Assembly: GCA_039619475.1 (NCBI GenBank)
Contig: CM077116.1
Location: 369,486,294-369,550,293 of the forward strand
Direction: 5' to 3'
DNA from: Icerya purchasi
Lineage: Eukaryota > Arthropoda > Insecta > Hemiptera > Monophlebidae
Length of the DNA stretch: 64,000 nucleotides
Each line of letters starts with the position of its first letter. Position 1 is the first letter of the stretch. Both the position numbers and the translations under genes were made by a program. A model generated the notes under the pieces. The model saw only the letters and a program-made list of their open reading frames with translations, was not told the DNA's origin and did not search any database. This document shows positions 12,398 through 25,429 of the stretch, piece by piece.

Positions 12398-13175
12398 GTC
12401 GCGACACCCGACACATGCTGCATGGTTTACAATTACGTAACGCTGTCTTGTGGAAACTGAGAATATATCGGAACTTGTTAAAACTGTTTAAAGGAACCGA
12501 TACGATTTTCCGGCGTTTCTCTCGTTTCTTTTCCACATGTACTTTGTAGCGTTTAAGATTTTAATTTGTTCAATAAGATAACATTCTTAAATTGCGCTGT
12601 GTCGTTGTTGAACTTGAGACTATATAAAGTTGTTAAGAAATACGATTAGATAATAATACGGGTTAGAACGGCTGTCGATTGGATTATTGTATGCAAGTAG
12701 GAGAATCTACAGAAGGATACAATACTGCGATACGGAAGGCAAGGAGAAACCACCGTATTAATACTCTCCGGTAAACCTATCATGACAAGTCCAATACAAA
12801 ATATGTTAACCGGGATCAAAGATGATAACTCAGTCGATGATGACATTAAGACATACGCAGAATTGAAAAGGCGAACAGCGGATAGGAATAGGTGGAGGAC
12901 TTGGACGATAGGGGCGAACCAGTCAAACGACTGAAATACCGATTGATGAATAATCTCGATAGTCGCGAGCGATACGTACGCTCCCCGGCTTGTGTAACAA
13001 TTATCGCACTAATGTTTCATTATTTCTTCGCATACGGAATCACACAGGTTAGAGAACTGCATCATATCCATATCGGACTTGTATGAATTATCTGGTGTGT
13101 ATATACTGGAAAATTGGAAATAGTTTGCACTGGTGGGGAAGATGTAGTGTATTACTATCAGTGCGCATTAGGTTA
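9854..13175. other. Non-coding stretch with microsatellites
   Basis: No gene is supportable. It contains an ATT repeat at about 11038-11060, an A-run at about 11939-11958 and a (CA)n repeat at about 12363-12397. The part from about 10900 to 11780 is less AT-rich and free of recognisable repeats, so it may be unique host DNA. The 86-residue plus-strand frame at 11373-11633 has no recognisable motif. Confidence 0.55.
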
Positions 13176-13792
13176 GGCCGCGGTTACATTGGATCAGAAT
13201 TCGTACGAAAAGAATTGGTCGAACGAAATCCTACGAATTCTTACGACTTGGTCCGAACGTGTACAGGGTTATGCGCGTGGTTACAACATTGCTTGCATTT
13301 TTTTTTCTTACGAATTCTTACAAACTCGTATGAATTCGTACACGACCTGTTTCATACGACCAATAATATATTTTGTTTTTTCATCAGAATTCGCGCAAAG
13401 TTTATGCTATACAGTGTCTATTTTTAGCGTTCTTATTTTTGTTTATTGCGCGATGTGGATTGCGAAAAGTAATCCGTCTACTTGAAGAAAGTATTATTCG
13501 AGTATATTCGACAAAAATTTTTTGTCAGTTCCTTTTTTAAGCTAAGATCTTTCGAATTCTCCGTTTACATCTCTTGCTGCAAAATAATCTTCCATTGCAA
13601 GATATTGAATTTCATGGGTATCTAGTAAATAATCAATTTCGGTTAATGGATTCATTTTACTAAATTGTCCAAAACAAATTATAAAAAAAGAGAAACGCAA
13701 CTACTGCCTTCCGTAAATTTACCACGTTCGTAACACCGCAAGTAATGTAACCATCTTATTCGTACGAATTCCGATCCGATATGACCGTGGTC
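13176..13792. mobile_element. Non-autonomous DNA transposon, 617 bp, about 38-bp TIRs
   Basis: The left end starting at 13176 and the reverse complement of the right end finishing at 13792 match at about 31 of 38 positions. They share a CGG core and the exact 13-base block GAATTCGTACGAA. Both ends are flanked by TA (13174-13175 and 13793-13794), consistent with a TA target duplication. The block recurs in shortened form inside the element (about 13306-13345), giving sub-terminal repeats. No transposase frame is visible, so it depends on a partner. A TA target suggests a Tc1/mariner-type or related transposase, but the superfamily is not settled. Confidence 0.65.
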
Positions 13793-13959
13793 TATTAGAT
13801 TATGTGGGCTAGAAAGAGGAAATCGCAAAATAGCTAATGTAGCAGTATAATCGTAATAAAAAAAAAGTTGTGTCAACAGAATAAGTGATAAAAGATTCTT
13901 TCTAATTTCGGTGTTATCATTGTTTTTCACTTTTCTAGCTGATTTGGCAAACATCTCTG

Positions 13960-14704
13960 CTTAGATCTCATCTTCTCTTTCTGCTCCCTCTTCCGATTAT
14001 GTAATACTTCTCATCATTTTCCATCCATGATCTTTTTTTCTCCTCACTCGATGATCCAGATCGATCTTCTGCGATGGCCGTAATGGATATTCATCAGCCT
14101 GTTCTTCCGTTTCCATGGGTACATTTTTGGCAAATTTTCAGCCCATAATATTTCTTTCTTCAGTCGCTCATTCTAATTCTGTTCTTCATTTGCTAATCCT
14201 ACCTCCCCGTTTACCTCACTACTCAGCCATCTTTTCAATCCTATCTACGGTGTTTTCTAGGTACTGGCACTTTCTTAAACGTCCTATAATCCTCTGCTGT
14301 TTGTAGCCTACGCTTTGACCACAGTCTCCTTTCCGCAGCATCATTTTCTCGGATTTCGTCTGCATCTATTCCATATTTTGTCCTTTTCACCCTCTTCCAT
14401 ATACTTTCCTTGCGACCCGCACATCATATTTTATTTAAATGTGCGGTCTTCTTTGCTGAACAATCGTGCTTCTACTCTTCGCGCCCTGTTGAAACTCGGT
14501 GTCCCTACTTTCCTTATTTTCGGTTCTTCTTATATTCTCTCATTTCTTTCCGTTTCGGTTATAACTGCTTTCGAATTATTTTTATCGTCTGTCCTTAAAG
14601 GCGTAAGAGTATTTGAATTTATTTCTCATTTCTTGGGCCAATGTCCTTGCTAACGGACCCACACTTAAAAAATAAAAAAAAAAAACAAAAAAAAATAAAA
14701 AATC
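13960..14704 (+). pseudogene. I-group LINE, 3' end with poly-A tail
   Basis: Decayed C-terminal part of an RNase H-bearing LINE. Across shifting frames it keeps the block after RNase H (RLRFDHSLL-like wording near 14310-14340) and the HHILF-C segment at about 14418-14445. That segment corresponds to the PDHILFEC-type motif seen in the other copies here. Transcription direction is plus: an A-rich tail with scattered T and C runs from about 14668 to 14704. The endonuclease and RT domains are absent, so the copy is 5' truncated. Confidence 0.65.
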
Positions 14705-16941
14705 CATTCTGTATAAGAAACGTGGAAAAGGATAAACGGTGTTTATTCTTCCCCGTTCGAGGTCTATATTTTAGCTGCGAAATTAGTTTGAAAATAGATT
14801 TTATTAAATTATTACGTCGACAACTGTATAGGTAATAAATTACTTTTATAAAATGGAGAGGTCGGAAAAAGAATGGGCAAGTGAGTGGATAAAATGTCCT
14901 CTTAAGTATGTAATTCTGGGAGATTACTGCGTAACGAACTCGCAAAACCGATTTAGTATTCTCTGGTCGTAAAGAGGAGGGAACTTCATGGATCAGTTGT
15001 TGATTGTATATTGTTCGAAAAAGAGATAGCCGTGTGTGTGTATGTCGTTTATGTAGTTGAGCGAAACTTTTAGCTTTCGTTATACCCCCCACAGACAGGT
15101 CACAAAGAGGGCCGAGAATCTAGAGCTGAACACGTAATGCCGATTTTTTCTTGACCGGTAAAAACCATGTTTCTTAGAAAGGGATTATAATAGAATCTTT
15201 ATATAAATCAGTTTAATTCGAACGCTAAAAAATAAAAATTATTCACGTTTAAAATAGACCGGTAAGTACATGCGCACAGTTTACAGAATAAGTGACTGAT
15301 ATGAGGAACTGCGAACAAGAAGTAAAAACATGAAAGCGATGTAAGCTTCAAAACTGATACACAGTTGAATGCTTAATAAGGATTTCGGCAAAGCAGATAA
15401 CGTTGAAGCCGTTAGAAACGACTTCATAAAGTGTAGACGTAGATACTGAATTACTGCATAATCATGTATTAATAATAACATATAAAGATGTTACATTAGA
15501 ATTATCGATTTTCAATCATTTTTATTAATTATTTCAAAGCATTTTAAGGTACGTAATATTTCACAAAGAAAGAGAATTCATTTTGAATTAAACGGAAATT
15601 ATTAAAAAATCCTACGACGGAACTTTCAGTATTTTCTATACCAAAAATATTATTTACTTCTAAATCGTGAGAACTACCGAAATCACGAAAAGTCTGTTTT
15701 AATTATTCCATATTAGTAATATAACAAAAAAAAAAAGTAAAAAAAAAAGAACAGGAAACCGAATGGAAGAAACACAAATCTTAAGTGAAATACGGAGTTC
15801 ACTTAAAACGAAAAAAAAAAACTCAAAAAAAAAAGCACGATTTAAGCAGGTATGAATATGCAGGTAAAGTCACGGGCAACATTACGAAAGAAATGAAGTA
15901 CAAAAATACGTCTTTTTATTGACTTAAACAAAATTTTCAGAGTTTTATGAATGTCTTTGCCCTTAATGTATTATCCCTAATAGGTATACAAGTTTACGGC
16001 AAATATTTCTCTTATTTGACATTCTATTGACGGCCCAAAAACACTTTTGCTCGCAGATTTTTTCTTTTTTTACATACTCGAAAATAAAAATATACTAAGA
16101 ATTTTCAAAAGGTGATTACGATGACTTCCGTTGGGATTTTTTATTAACCTGTCGAGAGTTGGAAATTATTGTAATCATCCGGAAAAATTCTAAGATATGT
16201 TTCCCCGGTTATGTAAAAGATAAATTACGAAGAAACCTAAAATGCCTGCATATGGAGATAGGCCATAAAGGAAACTCTCTATGAGACTATGTTTATTTCT
16301 GATTTATGTCATTTTGTACATCGACTTTAAGGAAAGAGTCCGAATTTCGAAGACAACTATGGAAAAAAAGTAATTCGGTTGTATCGCAACATAGAAAATG
16401 ATTAAACGCGATATCAGTCGACGGGTCTTGTCTCACATATGATCCGATTGCTAAATAAAATGGAGCCCACTTTCAGATGACAAAAAAATACAAACAAAAT
16501 TGTTTAAATACTGCGAAATATTGTTGTACGTTTTATTAACAACTACAGGCAGAAACGTACAGTCTCGAGCATTTTTAATCCGACATTGTTAATAAGGAGG
16601 GATAAATTAGTAGGAGTAATGTAAAAAGAAGAATGTGTAAGAAAGCTTAGGCTTGCTGAATGAGAATACAAAGAGCAAAGGCTTCACAAAAATGTATTCT
16701 CTGCGCATACAACATTTTTTGATGTAGGCTTTTATCCCGGACACAGCCTGCTATCGACACTTGTTTCTCTCACTTTGAGATACACGTAATTGCCACAGCA
16801 AATAGGTAAGATTTTCTAGTACACATACCTTACATATAAATAAGCGTGTTGTCGATAGAAGTAATCGATTCTTCTGCGGTAAATTGAGCTAGTCGTGAAA
16901 AACGGAAAATCTGCTATGATTTAATAGCAATTTTCATCAAC

Positions 16942-16976
<35 letters not shown>

Positions 16977-17936
16977 AACGGAAAAGAGTTCAAAACCGCG
17001 AATAAACCTACACAAATAGATTTAAATTGCTTGTAACTTGTAATTTACATTAGGCGCAATAGTACAATTGTTTCATTTACATTCACTTTGTTTATAAATG
17101 TTATTATAAATAAATAAACAATTGTTTTATCCCGAAATCCGGTTGTTCGGAATGCGAAAGTGAGCGACTGAAAGTTTCAATTGGGGGAGGGCTTAGGTTG
17201 TTTTTTTGCTGTGAATTCGCTCCCGATGAGGAACAGATAAGCCGTTAAATCAATTTTACACCGTGACCGCCATTAGCGGCGTTATTTTAATGTTTATTTT
17301 GGCTTATTTCGGCCCGAAAAGGCAGATAAGCGGTGGAAATAAATTTCGCACGACTATCGGTGCCGAAGCCTAAAAACCCGATAAATCGGACGACGGGTCA
17401 ACTGTATAAAACGATTATAATAACTAAATAATAATAATCCGGCAGCGACCAGGAAAAATTATTTTTCTCCGGAAAATGTTTGTTGATGGGAATTTCGCGT
17501 GCCGCGCCTTACACAGTGGTTACGAATTATATTAACGTTTCCCCTAATTCGAACACGAATGCCAACTGTAACGAATTTTTTATAGATTCGTTTCTCGCGA
17601 TTTCGTTATGTTCGATGCCGTTCTCTCGGGCCGAAGTGAACAGCGCGCTTCGAAACCGTCTAACGATTAATTAAGATTTTTCAGTATTAAGCCGTTGCTC
17701 GATTACAACATTTCCATCGTCCACTGAAATCTTGAACCGAAAACAAGACCGAACCGTTTAAATCAATCCGCAATCACATCACGTTATGCGCATGCTAAAT
17801 CTTCGATTAAAATTTTATTCGGGTTAGCTTTTTATAAGTGGCTCTTTCTTCTCTTTTTTCTTTTTCCATTATATATTATCTATGTTTGTATTCGCTGCCG
17901 CTTTTGACGATTTTAGAAGTTTTAAACCGGTTCCCT
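14705..17936. other. Non-coding stretch
   Basis: No supportable gene. It holds A-rich runs near 15725-15830 and a (GA)n repeat at 16944-16974. The stretch 17160-17680 is richer in GC and CpG than its flanks and is described separately in part. Confidence 0.55.
17160..17460. promoter_or_regulatory. Candidate regulatory patch with paired GATA sites
   Basis: A repeat-free, GC-richer island in AT-rich surroundings with two identical GATA-factor sites, AGATAAG at 17235-17241 and at 17324-17330, each preceded by C and followed by C. AT-rich homeodomain-type cores lie between them. This is inference from motif content only; such motifs also occur by chance. Confidence 0.2.
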
Positions 17937-18400
17937 ATTCATAACGGTATCTCAGTGCTACTGTATGGAAGCGAGACATGGACCATAAAGGAAAATATGA
18001 GGAAGCGCATATCATCATTTGAAATGTGGTGCTACAGAAGAATGTGGAAAATACCGTGGACAAAAAAGTTAAAAAATGAAAAAGTACTGGAACTAATGGG
18101 AACTGACCGAATATTAATGACAATAGTAAAAAGAAGGAAGATAAAATTTTTTGGACACTTCATGAGAGGCGAAAAATACAAATTACTACAGACAATAATA
18201 ATGGGCATGATAGAAGGAAGAAGAAATCCGGGAAGAAGAAAGACCGCTTGGATAGATAATATTAAAAAATGGACCGGAATTAAGAAAACAGAAGATTTAG
18301 TCAGAATAGCAAAAGATCGAAATCAATTCCAGCAGATAATCCAATCCATACATGATGATTAAGCAATACCCGAATCGGGTGGCACGAGAAGAAGAAGAAT
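17937..18400 (+). pseudogene. RTE-type LINE, 5'-truncated C-terminal fragment
   Basis: The open frame (coding similarity from about 17950 to its TAA at 18360-18362) starts with LLYGSETWT, followed by an MWCYRRMW block, an FGHFMRG block and a GRRNPGRRKTAWIDNI block. These are hallmarks of the C-terminal end of RTE/BovB-like reverse transcriptases. Residues upstream of about 17940 do not fit, so the retrotransposon part begins there and the ATG at 17838 is not meaningful. After the stop comes a short 3' untranslated region containing a CCCGAATCGGG inverted repeat and a (GAA)n tail at about 18388-18400, also typical of RTE elements. The frame is intact over roughly 135 codons, so this insertion is young compared with the RTE relic at 55.1 kb. 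Confidence 0.8.
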
Positions 18401-18969
18401 CGTTGAGCTCAACATGTTGGGAACCTTAAGATTTATAGTTCCCGACACGCTGCCAAGGTCTATGGAATTCATTTTACATTAAATTCATACATAAACTTCA
18501 TCAAAGTTTCAGGAAAAAAAGAGAATTGCTTACTCATTGTTTGGCGATACATAGGACTGACGATAAGGCAATCATAAAACAGGAGGATCGAATAAAGGAA
18601 CAGCCTGCAACACTTATGATGGTCTTGATTATGTAGCGCAGAATTAAAATTGCTATTATGCGAGAAAGTCAGCATTAGCCGATTTTATATGTTCAACTAT
18701 TAAAACTGGGTATCTGTTTTTCTGTTAGAATGAAGGAATAAAATTCTTATTGTTTTTAGTCGAAGTGCACGTTCGAGACTGTTAAAAGAGACACCGTGTA
18801 CTTGGCTAAATTTATATTATCAGGTAGCCATAAACGGTTTTAAACAGCGGCAGGGAGATTAACCAAAATTAAACTGCAAAAAACACTATAAATGCTTGTA
18901 TGTTTCAATGGAAATATCGGTCGTTTTAACTGCTCGATTTTTTTTAAATTCTCGCAAAAATTGCACTTG

Positions 18970-18971
<2 letters not shown>

Positions 18972-19027
<56 letters not shown>
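18972..19027. repeat. (TA)n microsatellite
   Basis: About 28 TA units directly abutting the left end of the element starting at 19028. Confidence 0.9.
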
Positions 19028-19029
<2 letters not shown>

Positions 19030-19445
19030 AGGCCGTGTCCACCGCGGGGGGGGGGGGGGTTAACGCCCCGCCATTAGAACTGAAATAATTATTATAAATA
19101 CACAAACATATGAAAGAAATCAAAAATTTAAAATAATTATTGAAGATTTTTTAACGTGTTCCTACCTTTAAAACAGAGAAGAAAAAATATTTTAGGTACT
19201 TCGGTAATATCTTAAGGAAAAATTGTTTTATTACGAATACAATAACACATACGTGTAATTTTTATTAATGTTCATATACGGGGGGTAATTAATTTATGTA
19301 AATTATTAATACATATAAATTAAAATGATGGAAATTATTATTGATAGTATGCGGATATTATTGAAAAATGTATTGTTATTTATATAAAATAAATATGCAA
19401 AGAAAATTCCCCCCTCTCCCTTTTAAAATTCTGGGCATGGCCCTG
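19028..19445. mobile_element. hAT-like miniature element, about 418 bp
   Basis: The left end (CAAGGCCGTGTCCA) and reverse-complemented right end (CAGGGCCATGCCCA) match at 11 of 14 positions, and G-runs follow inside each end. The 8 bases on each side, both from TA-repeat sequence, agree at 7 of 8 positions, which would fit an 8-bp hAT target duplication, but the repetitive flank weakens this. A poly-G run lies at about 19048-19061. No transposase frame is present. Confidence 0.5.
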
Positions 19446-19909
19446 GTATATATGTATATATAAATACATATATGTATATATAACTCGGCAGTTCGTGCCT
19501 CTTAAGGGGCTCCGCTCCTTGAACCCACCTGGGAACCCTTCCGGACCACCAACTCTATCACTTCTATACTTCGAAAGAATGACAACTATTGTGAATCGGG
19601 CTAAGAATAACGTTGTCAGTAAATATTGCATTATAAATTGCTAAGCAAACTACAACATAATGGCCTAGTAAGTTAAAACAGAATGTTTCGTAAGAATTAT
19701 ATAAATACGTAAACATTTTGAACTCATCACGAAATAAGTTGAATTCAAAGGACAGAAGAAGTAATTTGAGACAAACTTTTGTGACAGTGGTGTCACATTT
19801 TGTGACAGAAAAGATAATGGGGGTCGGGCTAAGAATGACGTTGCCATTAATATATATATATATATATATATTGATATACATATATAGATAGGTAGATACA
19901 TAAATATTT

Positions 19910-21340
19910 CTATTATTATTTCTGTGAACGAAGTTCTTTCCTCGTCATTCTTTACTTCTCTTGATCCCCCGAAGTGGTTTCTTCCTGAAATCCCCTGGAC
20001 TACATTTCCGGTCCTCTGTTGATTCCTCATTCTCTTCTATCCCTGCTGACTTGAATCATTCTTCCCAGCACGAATTATTCATAGATTCTACCAATTTTGC
20101 CTTAACTTGCTCTTCTCGCCCTGCTGTCATGTATCTCGTAGAAAAGTGAAATCCGTCTTCCGCTTTTTTCAGGCTTGTAAGGCTGCTTTTGATTTCAGCT
20201 TAATTACTGTCAGAGCTTTCCGCTAACTTCATACGAGAGCCAATGCTAGAGTCAAATTTATCCTCAAAACAGCGAAAAAAAAATGCACGCAAGAGCTTTC
20301 GTTTCTTCTTCGCACGTTCTGCTTTTATTTCTTCGAGTTCGAATAATGGTCAAGGCTTTCAAGTCTCCTCTTTCCCGTCATCCTTTTTCCCGTAATCTCT
20401 TGCTGATAAATTAATCTCTTTTATTGACTCTACGGTTCCTTGTTACGTTCTTAAATTTAATGAATCATGTCGTATTCCGTCTTCATTCACCTCCTTAAAT
20501 TTTTTGGTCCCTCCGTTAACCTTCACGGAATTAGGAACATCCATAAGTAATTCTTCAGATTCTGCTCCCGGAATACATAGTATTTCCTTTTCTATTCTTA
20601 AAAATCTTACTGATTTTTCTCTTCGGTTCCCCTTAAACTTATTTATCCCCTTTTTTCGTTCTAGTTGCACTTCTTTATCTTGGAATACTTTCATCGCTAT
20701 CCCTATCCCTAAAACCGACTGTTCCTCATTTCGTCCCATTTCTCTTGCTTTCTGTGTCAGGAAGCTTTTCAAAAATGATTACTATATAACTTTTTCATGA
20801 ATCAACCATCTCTACTTGTCTTCCTGCAAAGAGCTCAATCTCATTAAATCCTTTTCTCACACTCTAGTTGGGAAGGTGATCTCGTCACTTTGCTTATGTT
20901 TTACAAACTTTCTATCCGTTCTATTCACTGTTATTATATTTATGGAAATATTTCTAGATTATTTTTTTTTTTTTTTTAAATCTCGATCGGGTACCTTTCT
21001 CGCTTCTCCCGGTTTCTTGCCCTTCTCTCTATGCGTTGCTCTAATCTCACTGCGGTTTGCCGGTTGCGCTTTGAGCACATTTTGTTTCCTTCTTCGCTTT
21101 TCTATTTTTCTCTCGTGCCGTTTGCTTATTGCCCATTGTACTCTTCCAACAATCATTTTATTTGTGACTCCGATCGTATATTGTTTTTCCAATTTCATAC
21201 ATTCATTCATTCTCTTCTTTCCTTCTGCTTGCGTTGTCCAAGCTCTTGATTTTTTTCTGCCGCCTATCCGTGATGACGTAAAGATCTGAGTCTTCTTCCG
21301 CTTTTTTTCCTCTATTCTTTGGTCAATGTCCATGTTGACG
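19910..21340 (+). pseudogene. I-group LINE with internal deletion
   Basis: The segment from about 19910 to 20480 is the linker between endonuclease and RT (a RANARVKFILK block near 20240). Bases 20500-20780 are the RT fingers: SAPGIHSISFSILKNL, WNTFIAIPIPK and FRPISLAFCVRKLF correspond to the APGxDGI, IPIPK and YRPISL boxes. The palm with its YADD site, the thumb and the RNase H domain are missing. From about 20990 the sequence is the extreme C-terminus (RLRFEHILFP near 21050-21080 and CDSDRILF near 21165-21190). So a deletion of more than 1 kb joined the two parts near 20.80-20.95 kb. A T-run at about 20960-20977 lies at the junction. Confidence 0.75.
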
Positions 21341-24287
21341 AACCCATTACTTTTGTTTTAGAAACTTTTTTCCGATTACTGACCGGAAAATTACTTATTC
21401 TGTCGGTAAGAAAGATGGCCGTAGTCAGCATACTAAATCTGGGCTAAAACTATTACTTCCGAAAGTAAAATTATCTATGAAATGATAAATTTTACGCATT
21501 ACGCATTACGCTATTTTAATGTAATTAACAAATTTTATTAAAAATGTGCCGCATTTACTCCACGATTATTTTTTTTCGTCAATAAGCGTTAATTTCTGTT
21601 GTTTATATTTTTTGATACTGTTCGTAACACAACCAGAATTATGCTTACTTTAGAACAACCGCAATTTCCATGTTTCACGTCGACGGAAAGGTAATACAGA
21701 CATCTGCTGATCCTTTTTTAATTTTCAAATATTTCTTTGCGCTTTCTAAACCGCTAATAATTAGCAACAAGTCTGGAATTTTAAAGTTCAAGGAACTTAA
21801 TAAGTCTGCAGAAATGTCAAAGAAGTTTATTTCTCATTCGGGTTTTATATCGGGAATAGTTCGGTCGCGGAAATTAAGTAATTCATCGAAAATTTCAGTT
21901 CGGTTTTATATGAAAAAAATTGAAATTTAAGATTTGACGAAGAAATAATTCAACGTGTTGTCCATAGCAGTCAAAAAGAGAATTTCGAAGGTTAACGAAG
22001 AGGATATAATTAAGAATATCATTATTAAAATACTCGAGAGATAAAATAAACAAAAAAAAACGAAAGTTCAAGAGAATTTATAATACTGACGAATATTTTT
22101 TGACGTACGTAATAAGCCCTGTAAATAACAATAATTATTTCATTATTATATTATTGGCGCATAGGTTACACATGTTATTGTTTACGTTAGTTGTTACAAA
22201 AAATTTTCAACGAAATCTTGCAAAAACTCTAGTTTTTATTAATTTTTCTCCATTAATGACTTCCGGGAAGGAAATAAAGTTAATAGTGTCGTAAATTTTT
22301 AGCATATGTTCTGGAATAGGATTTGTTGTCGATCACCACACTGTATCGCATTTGTAAATCAACAGTGTCGTCGATGAATATGAGAGGAGGGGTATTGCTC
22401 GAAACACTTGAATCCTATTTACCTTACCAGAGAATGATGCTCTAGGAAAGACCGATTTCCGTCAAAAAAAGAATCGCCGAATTTATTACGGTATTTCCAA
22501 TTCGTTCAATCATACGTACACACATCAAAACACACAAAATTTACTTGAAAAATTTAATAAAAAAAAGCAACAAACAAATAAATTAAATAAATATATTATA
22601 TAAGCCATAAAATAAGAAGCAGGCAAGAAAACAAAACAAAAAAAAAAAAGGATGTTAAAAATAATGGTATCATCGGCCAAATGAACTATATATTGTTCAG
22701 GCGCAAAAAAAAAAAAGAAAAAAGAGAAATCGGGTCTAGCAATTACCAGCTAATAAAGGAACAATAAAAAGCGTGTCTAAATTTACCAAGGACGAAAAAC
22801 TTTAACAATATGATGGAGCGTCCATAATAAAAAAAAAGTGCAATAAATGAACATTTTTATTTATCTAAATTACGAATGACTAACCGTAAAAATGTGAAAA
22901 CTGAATCATGAAAAAAATTAAGCCTCAGACAAAAATTCTAGCCAAATCGGACTGCGCGCTATTATTTACAAATGGCCAATTGGTTCATTTAAGTAATTGT
23001 CCTTTCAGTATGGTTTGCCGCGAATGTGTCAAGAATCTCGCAGTTAAGGTTTTGTAAAATTTTCTTCCAACTGCCGCCTTTTACACGAAAATTATGTGTG
23101 GGTACTAGAGTTTGGCAACTTCTCAGCCGAAGTAAATTTTGTATCTAAAACGTTTATAAAGAAGGCCTCTTCTGTCCGCTAATATAATGCGTCTCCGTTG
23201 CACTTTGGTACTCGACTGGAGTAATGTGGCTTGCTTCCAAATTGATCTGCTGTCATCGAGATAATGTTGCAAAAAGCATAGCCTCCCTGTTTGTAACCGG
23301 CAGCGGTATTTTAGCCCTCTATCTCGATACCAATTTTATCCAAATCTACTCGCCTTGTAGCAGAATTTTTAAAATTTCGCAATTTTTTTCAGTTTCTACG
23401 CTTGTATTCACCCCCGATAATTTACTAACAATAAGTTTGCAGTGGACAACGAATTACGCCGTGCTTTTGTCGGTGAGTTTCTTCTTACAATCACTGTTAT
23501 CATATCCGCCTATCTCATCCTACTCGACATTGTCAATGTGTAACTCTACTCGTACTACCGCGCCCATTTGGTAATAACACAGTTGCGCCACTAAGGTAAC
23601 TAACTTACATCATCATCACTATACTCATAGGCGATTTCTAGTTGTGGAGCAACCAGAAACCGTAATGGATTTTTACTAACAAACGTAATCGGGAAACACC
23701 TGTTTCAAGTTCTCAACCCATCTTAATTTTATAACTGACTACTTCTTTTTTTTACTATTGATCTCTTCTTTCGTTTCACATAGGTTCTCTTTACAGTTTC
23801 TAATTATGTCGCAGAAAATAATTTCCTTTAAAGATAAGAATCCTCTACCTCGCCAATTTCGATTCTTTAAGCCAGATCGGATGCTGAATAGAGAAAAAGA
23901 TATTCAGGCCCTTTAACTGGGGTCTACTTATTGAGGACAGCCTAAAGACGTTTCCGAAACGATAGATAAGTCGTCACACAAAACTTCATGATCTGATAAC
24001 ATTTAAAAAATATATATAAATGTCTTGTACTCGATTTTTTACTCGCACCAAAAAATACGGGACTCGGATTATTTTTCTGTCTTCTATTAACTACTACACA
24101 TCAATTATAAATGGTTTCCTTCCGCAAACCGCTCTATGTATTATTAATGTAAATAATTGAAAATGACTGTTAATATGCGCTTACTAATTATATTACTCGA
24201 ACGACATTCACAATTCACAAAAAAATATATAACATTATTTATATTGTTATAAACTTAAAATTGTTCAAAATACATTAAAACGAATGA

Positions 24288-24347
<60 letters not shown>

Positions 24348-24509
24348 TATCACGATAAACACAGTAAAATAGTTTGACGACCGGCTTTGATATTGACTGT
24401 AGAAAAATAAAAATATGTCAACCTGGGTTCCGCAATTTTAGTATATAAAACAAAAATCGGAGTTTCTACCAGTAGAAACCAAAATTGCTACTTTATATTA
24501 AGATAATAA
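21341..24509. other. Non-coding stretch
   Basis: No gene or repeat boundary recognised. A (TA)n microsatellite occupies about 24290-24345. The 116-residue frame at 23224-23574 shows no recognisable motif and looks accidental. Confidence 0.5.
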
Positions 24510-24740
24510 TATTAAAAGCGGCCGAGACATCGATCCGAAGAACCAACCTAAAGAGAGGCAAACGTCAGATCTCAGGCCGGTGTGAAGAGATCAGAAATGC
24601 CCTAAAACTAAGCAAGCAAATACTAAGGAAATACAAGATTACCACAGATCACCATAGAGAGTACTCTGCATCTGCAAAAACCAACAAGAATGTTTTACAT
24701 ATTCTACGCAATAATGTAAGAATTTACATTTGCCACGGTG
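24510..24740 (+). pseudogene. LINE fragment: endonuclease-RT linker (Jockey/R1 type)
   Basis: About 70 residues beginning KAAETSIRRT, then a CEEIRNALK segment and a Lys/Arg-rich helix, resemble the linker found between endonuclease and RT in Jockey- and R1-type ORF2 proteins (usual form: AAxxxIPxT followed by WWxxEC). The frame is open but isolated: no RT follows. I base this on pattern similarity only; it could be coincidental. Confidence 0.45.
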
Positions 24741-25429
24741 AAGTAATACGGCTACCGTAGTAATTAAGCAAAATCCGCAAACACATTTACAAATATAACT
24801 AGAGTAATATGATCACACTACTGCCCTTGTGGAATTAAGAGAATATTTCGGCTGCCGTTTCGATTTCGCACACTGAAGGACCGGTGCTCAATATAGCAGA
24901 ACACTCTGAACTATGAGTGAATAGTTCAAAAATTTGCCAGTTGTTGAATGTGTTGCATAATATTAGCTCGAATTTAAACAGCTATTGAGACGTCACTGAG
25001 CACCAAATAAGATATGGAGGAGAACAGACACAGGGACATCAGCATAATATTAAATAGTTTGTGAGTTCACCCGTAAAATGTCGAAAATTTAAAAAGATTA
25101 AAAAGAATTTTACAAACTTTTAGTAAACTACTATATATAAGCAATCTTAAACTCCGCCGTAATTTGAACCCAGCCCACGATAACGCGTTGGGATCACCTG
25201 TGCGAAGAATACAGTATTCGTGGGTGCGTGGGTTGCATAGGTAGGTTTAAACTTTTTAATTGTACAAATTTTGTTTTATTCGTTATGTTCCACGCGATTT
25301 ATATACGAAAACGTGGGCGTAAGTGCGGGCTGTGCATGTGAGGTGCGTGTCTTATATGTGGCTGAGTTCACAATATGCGGTAGATTTAAATCTTGCTAAA
25401 AAAGCATACTTGTTCCGAAGATATCATAC

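Noticed and set aside
20443..20772. 109-residue minus-strand frame
   Set aside because: Lies opposite clear RT finger motifs on the plus strand; it is a shadow of the pyrimidine-rich LINE sequence.
25141..25215. B-box-like GGGTTCAAATTA on the minus strand near 25160
   Set aside because: No pairing T stem and no acceptor stem.
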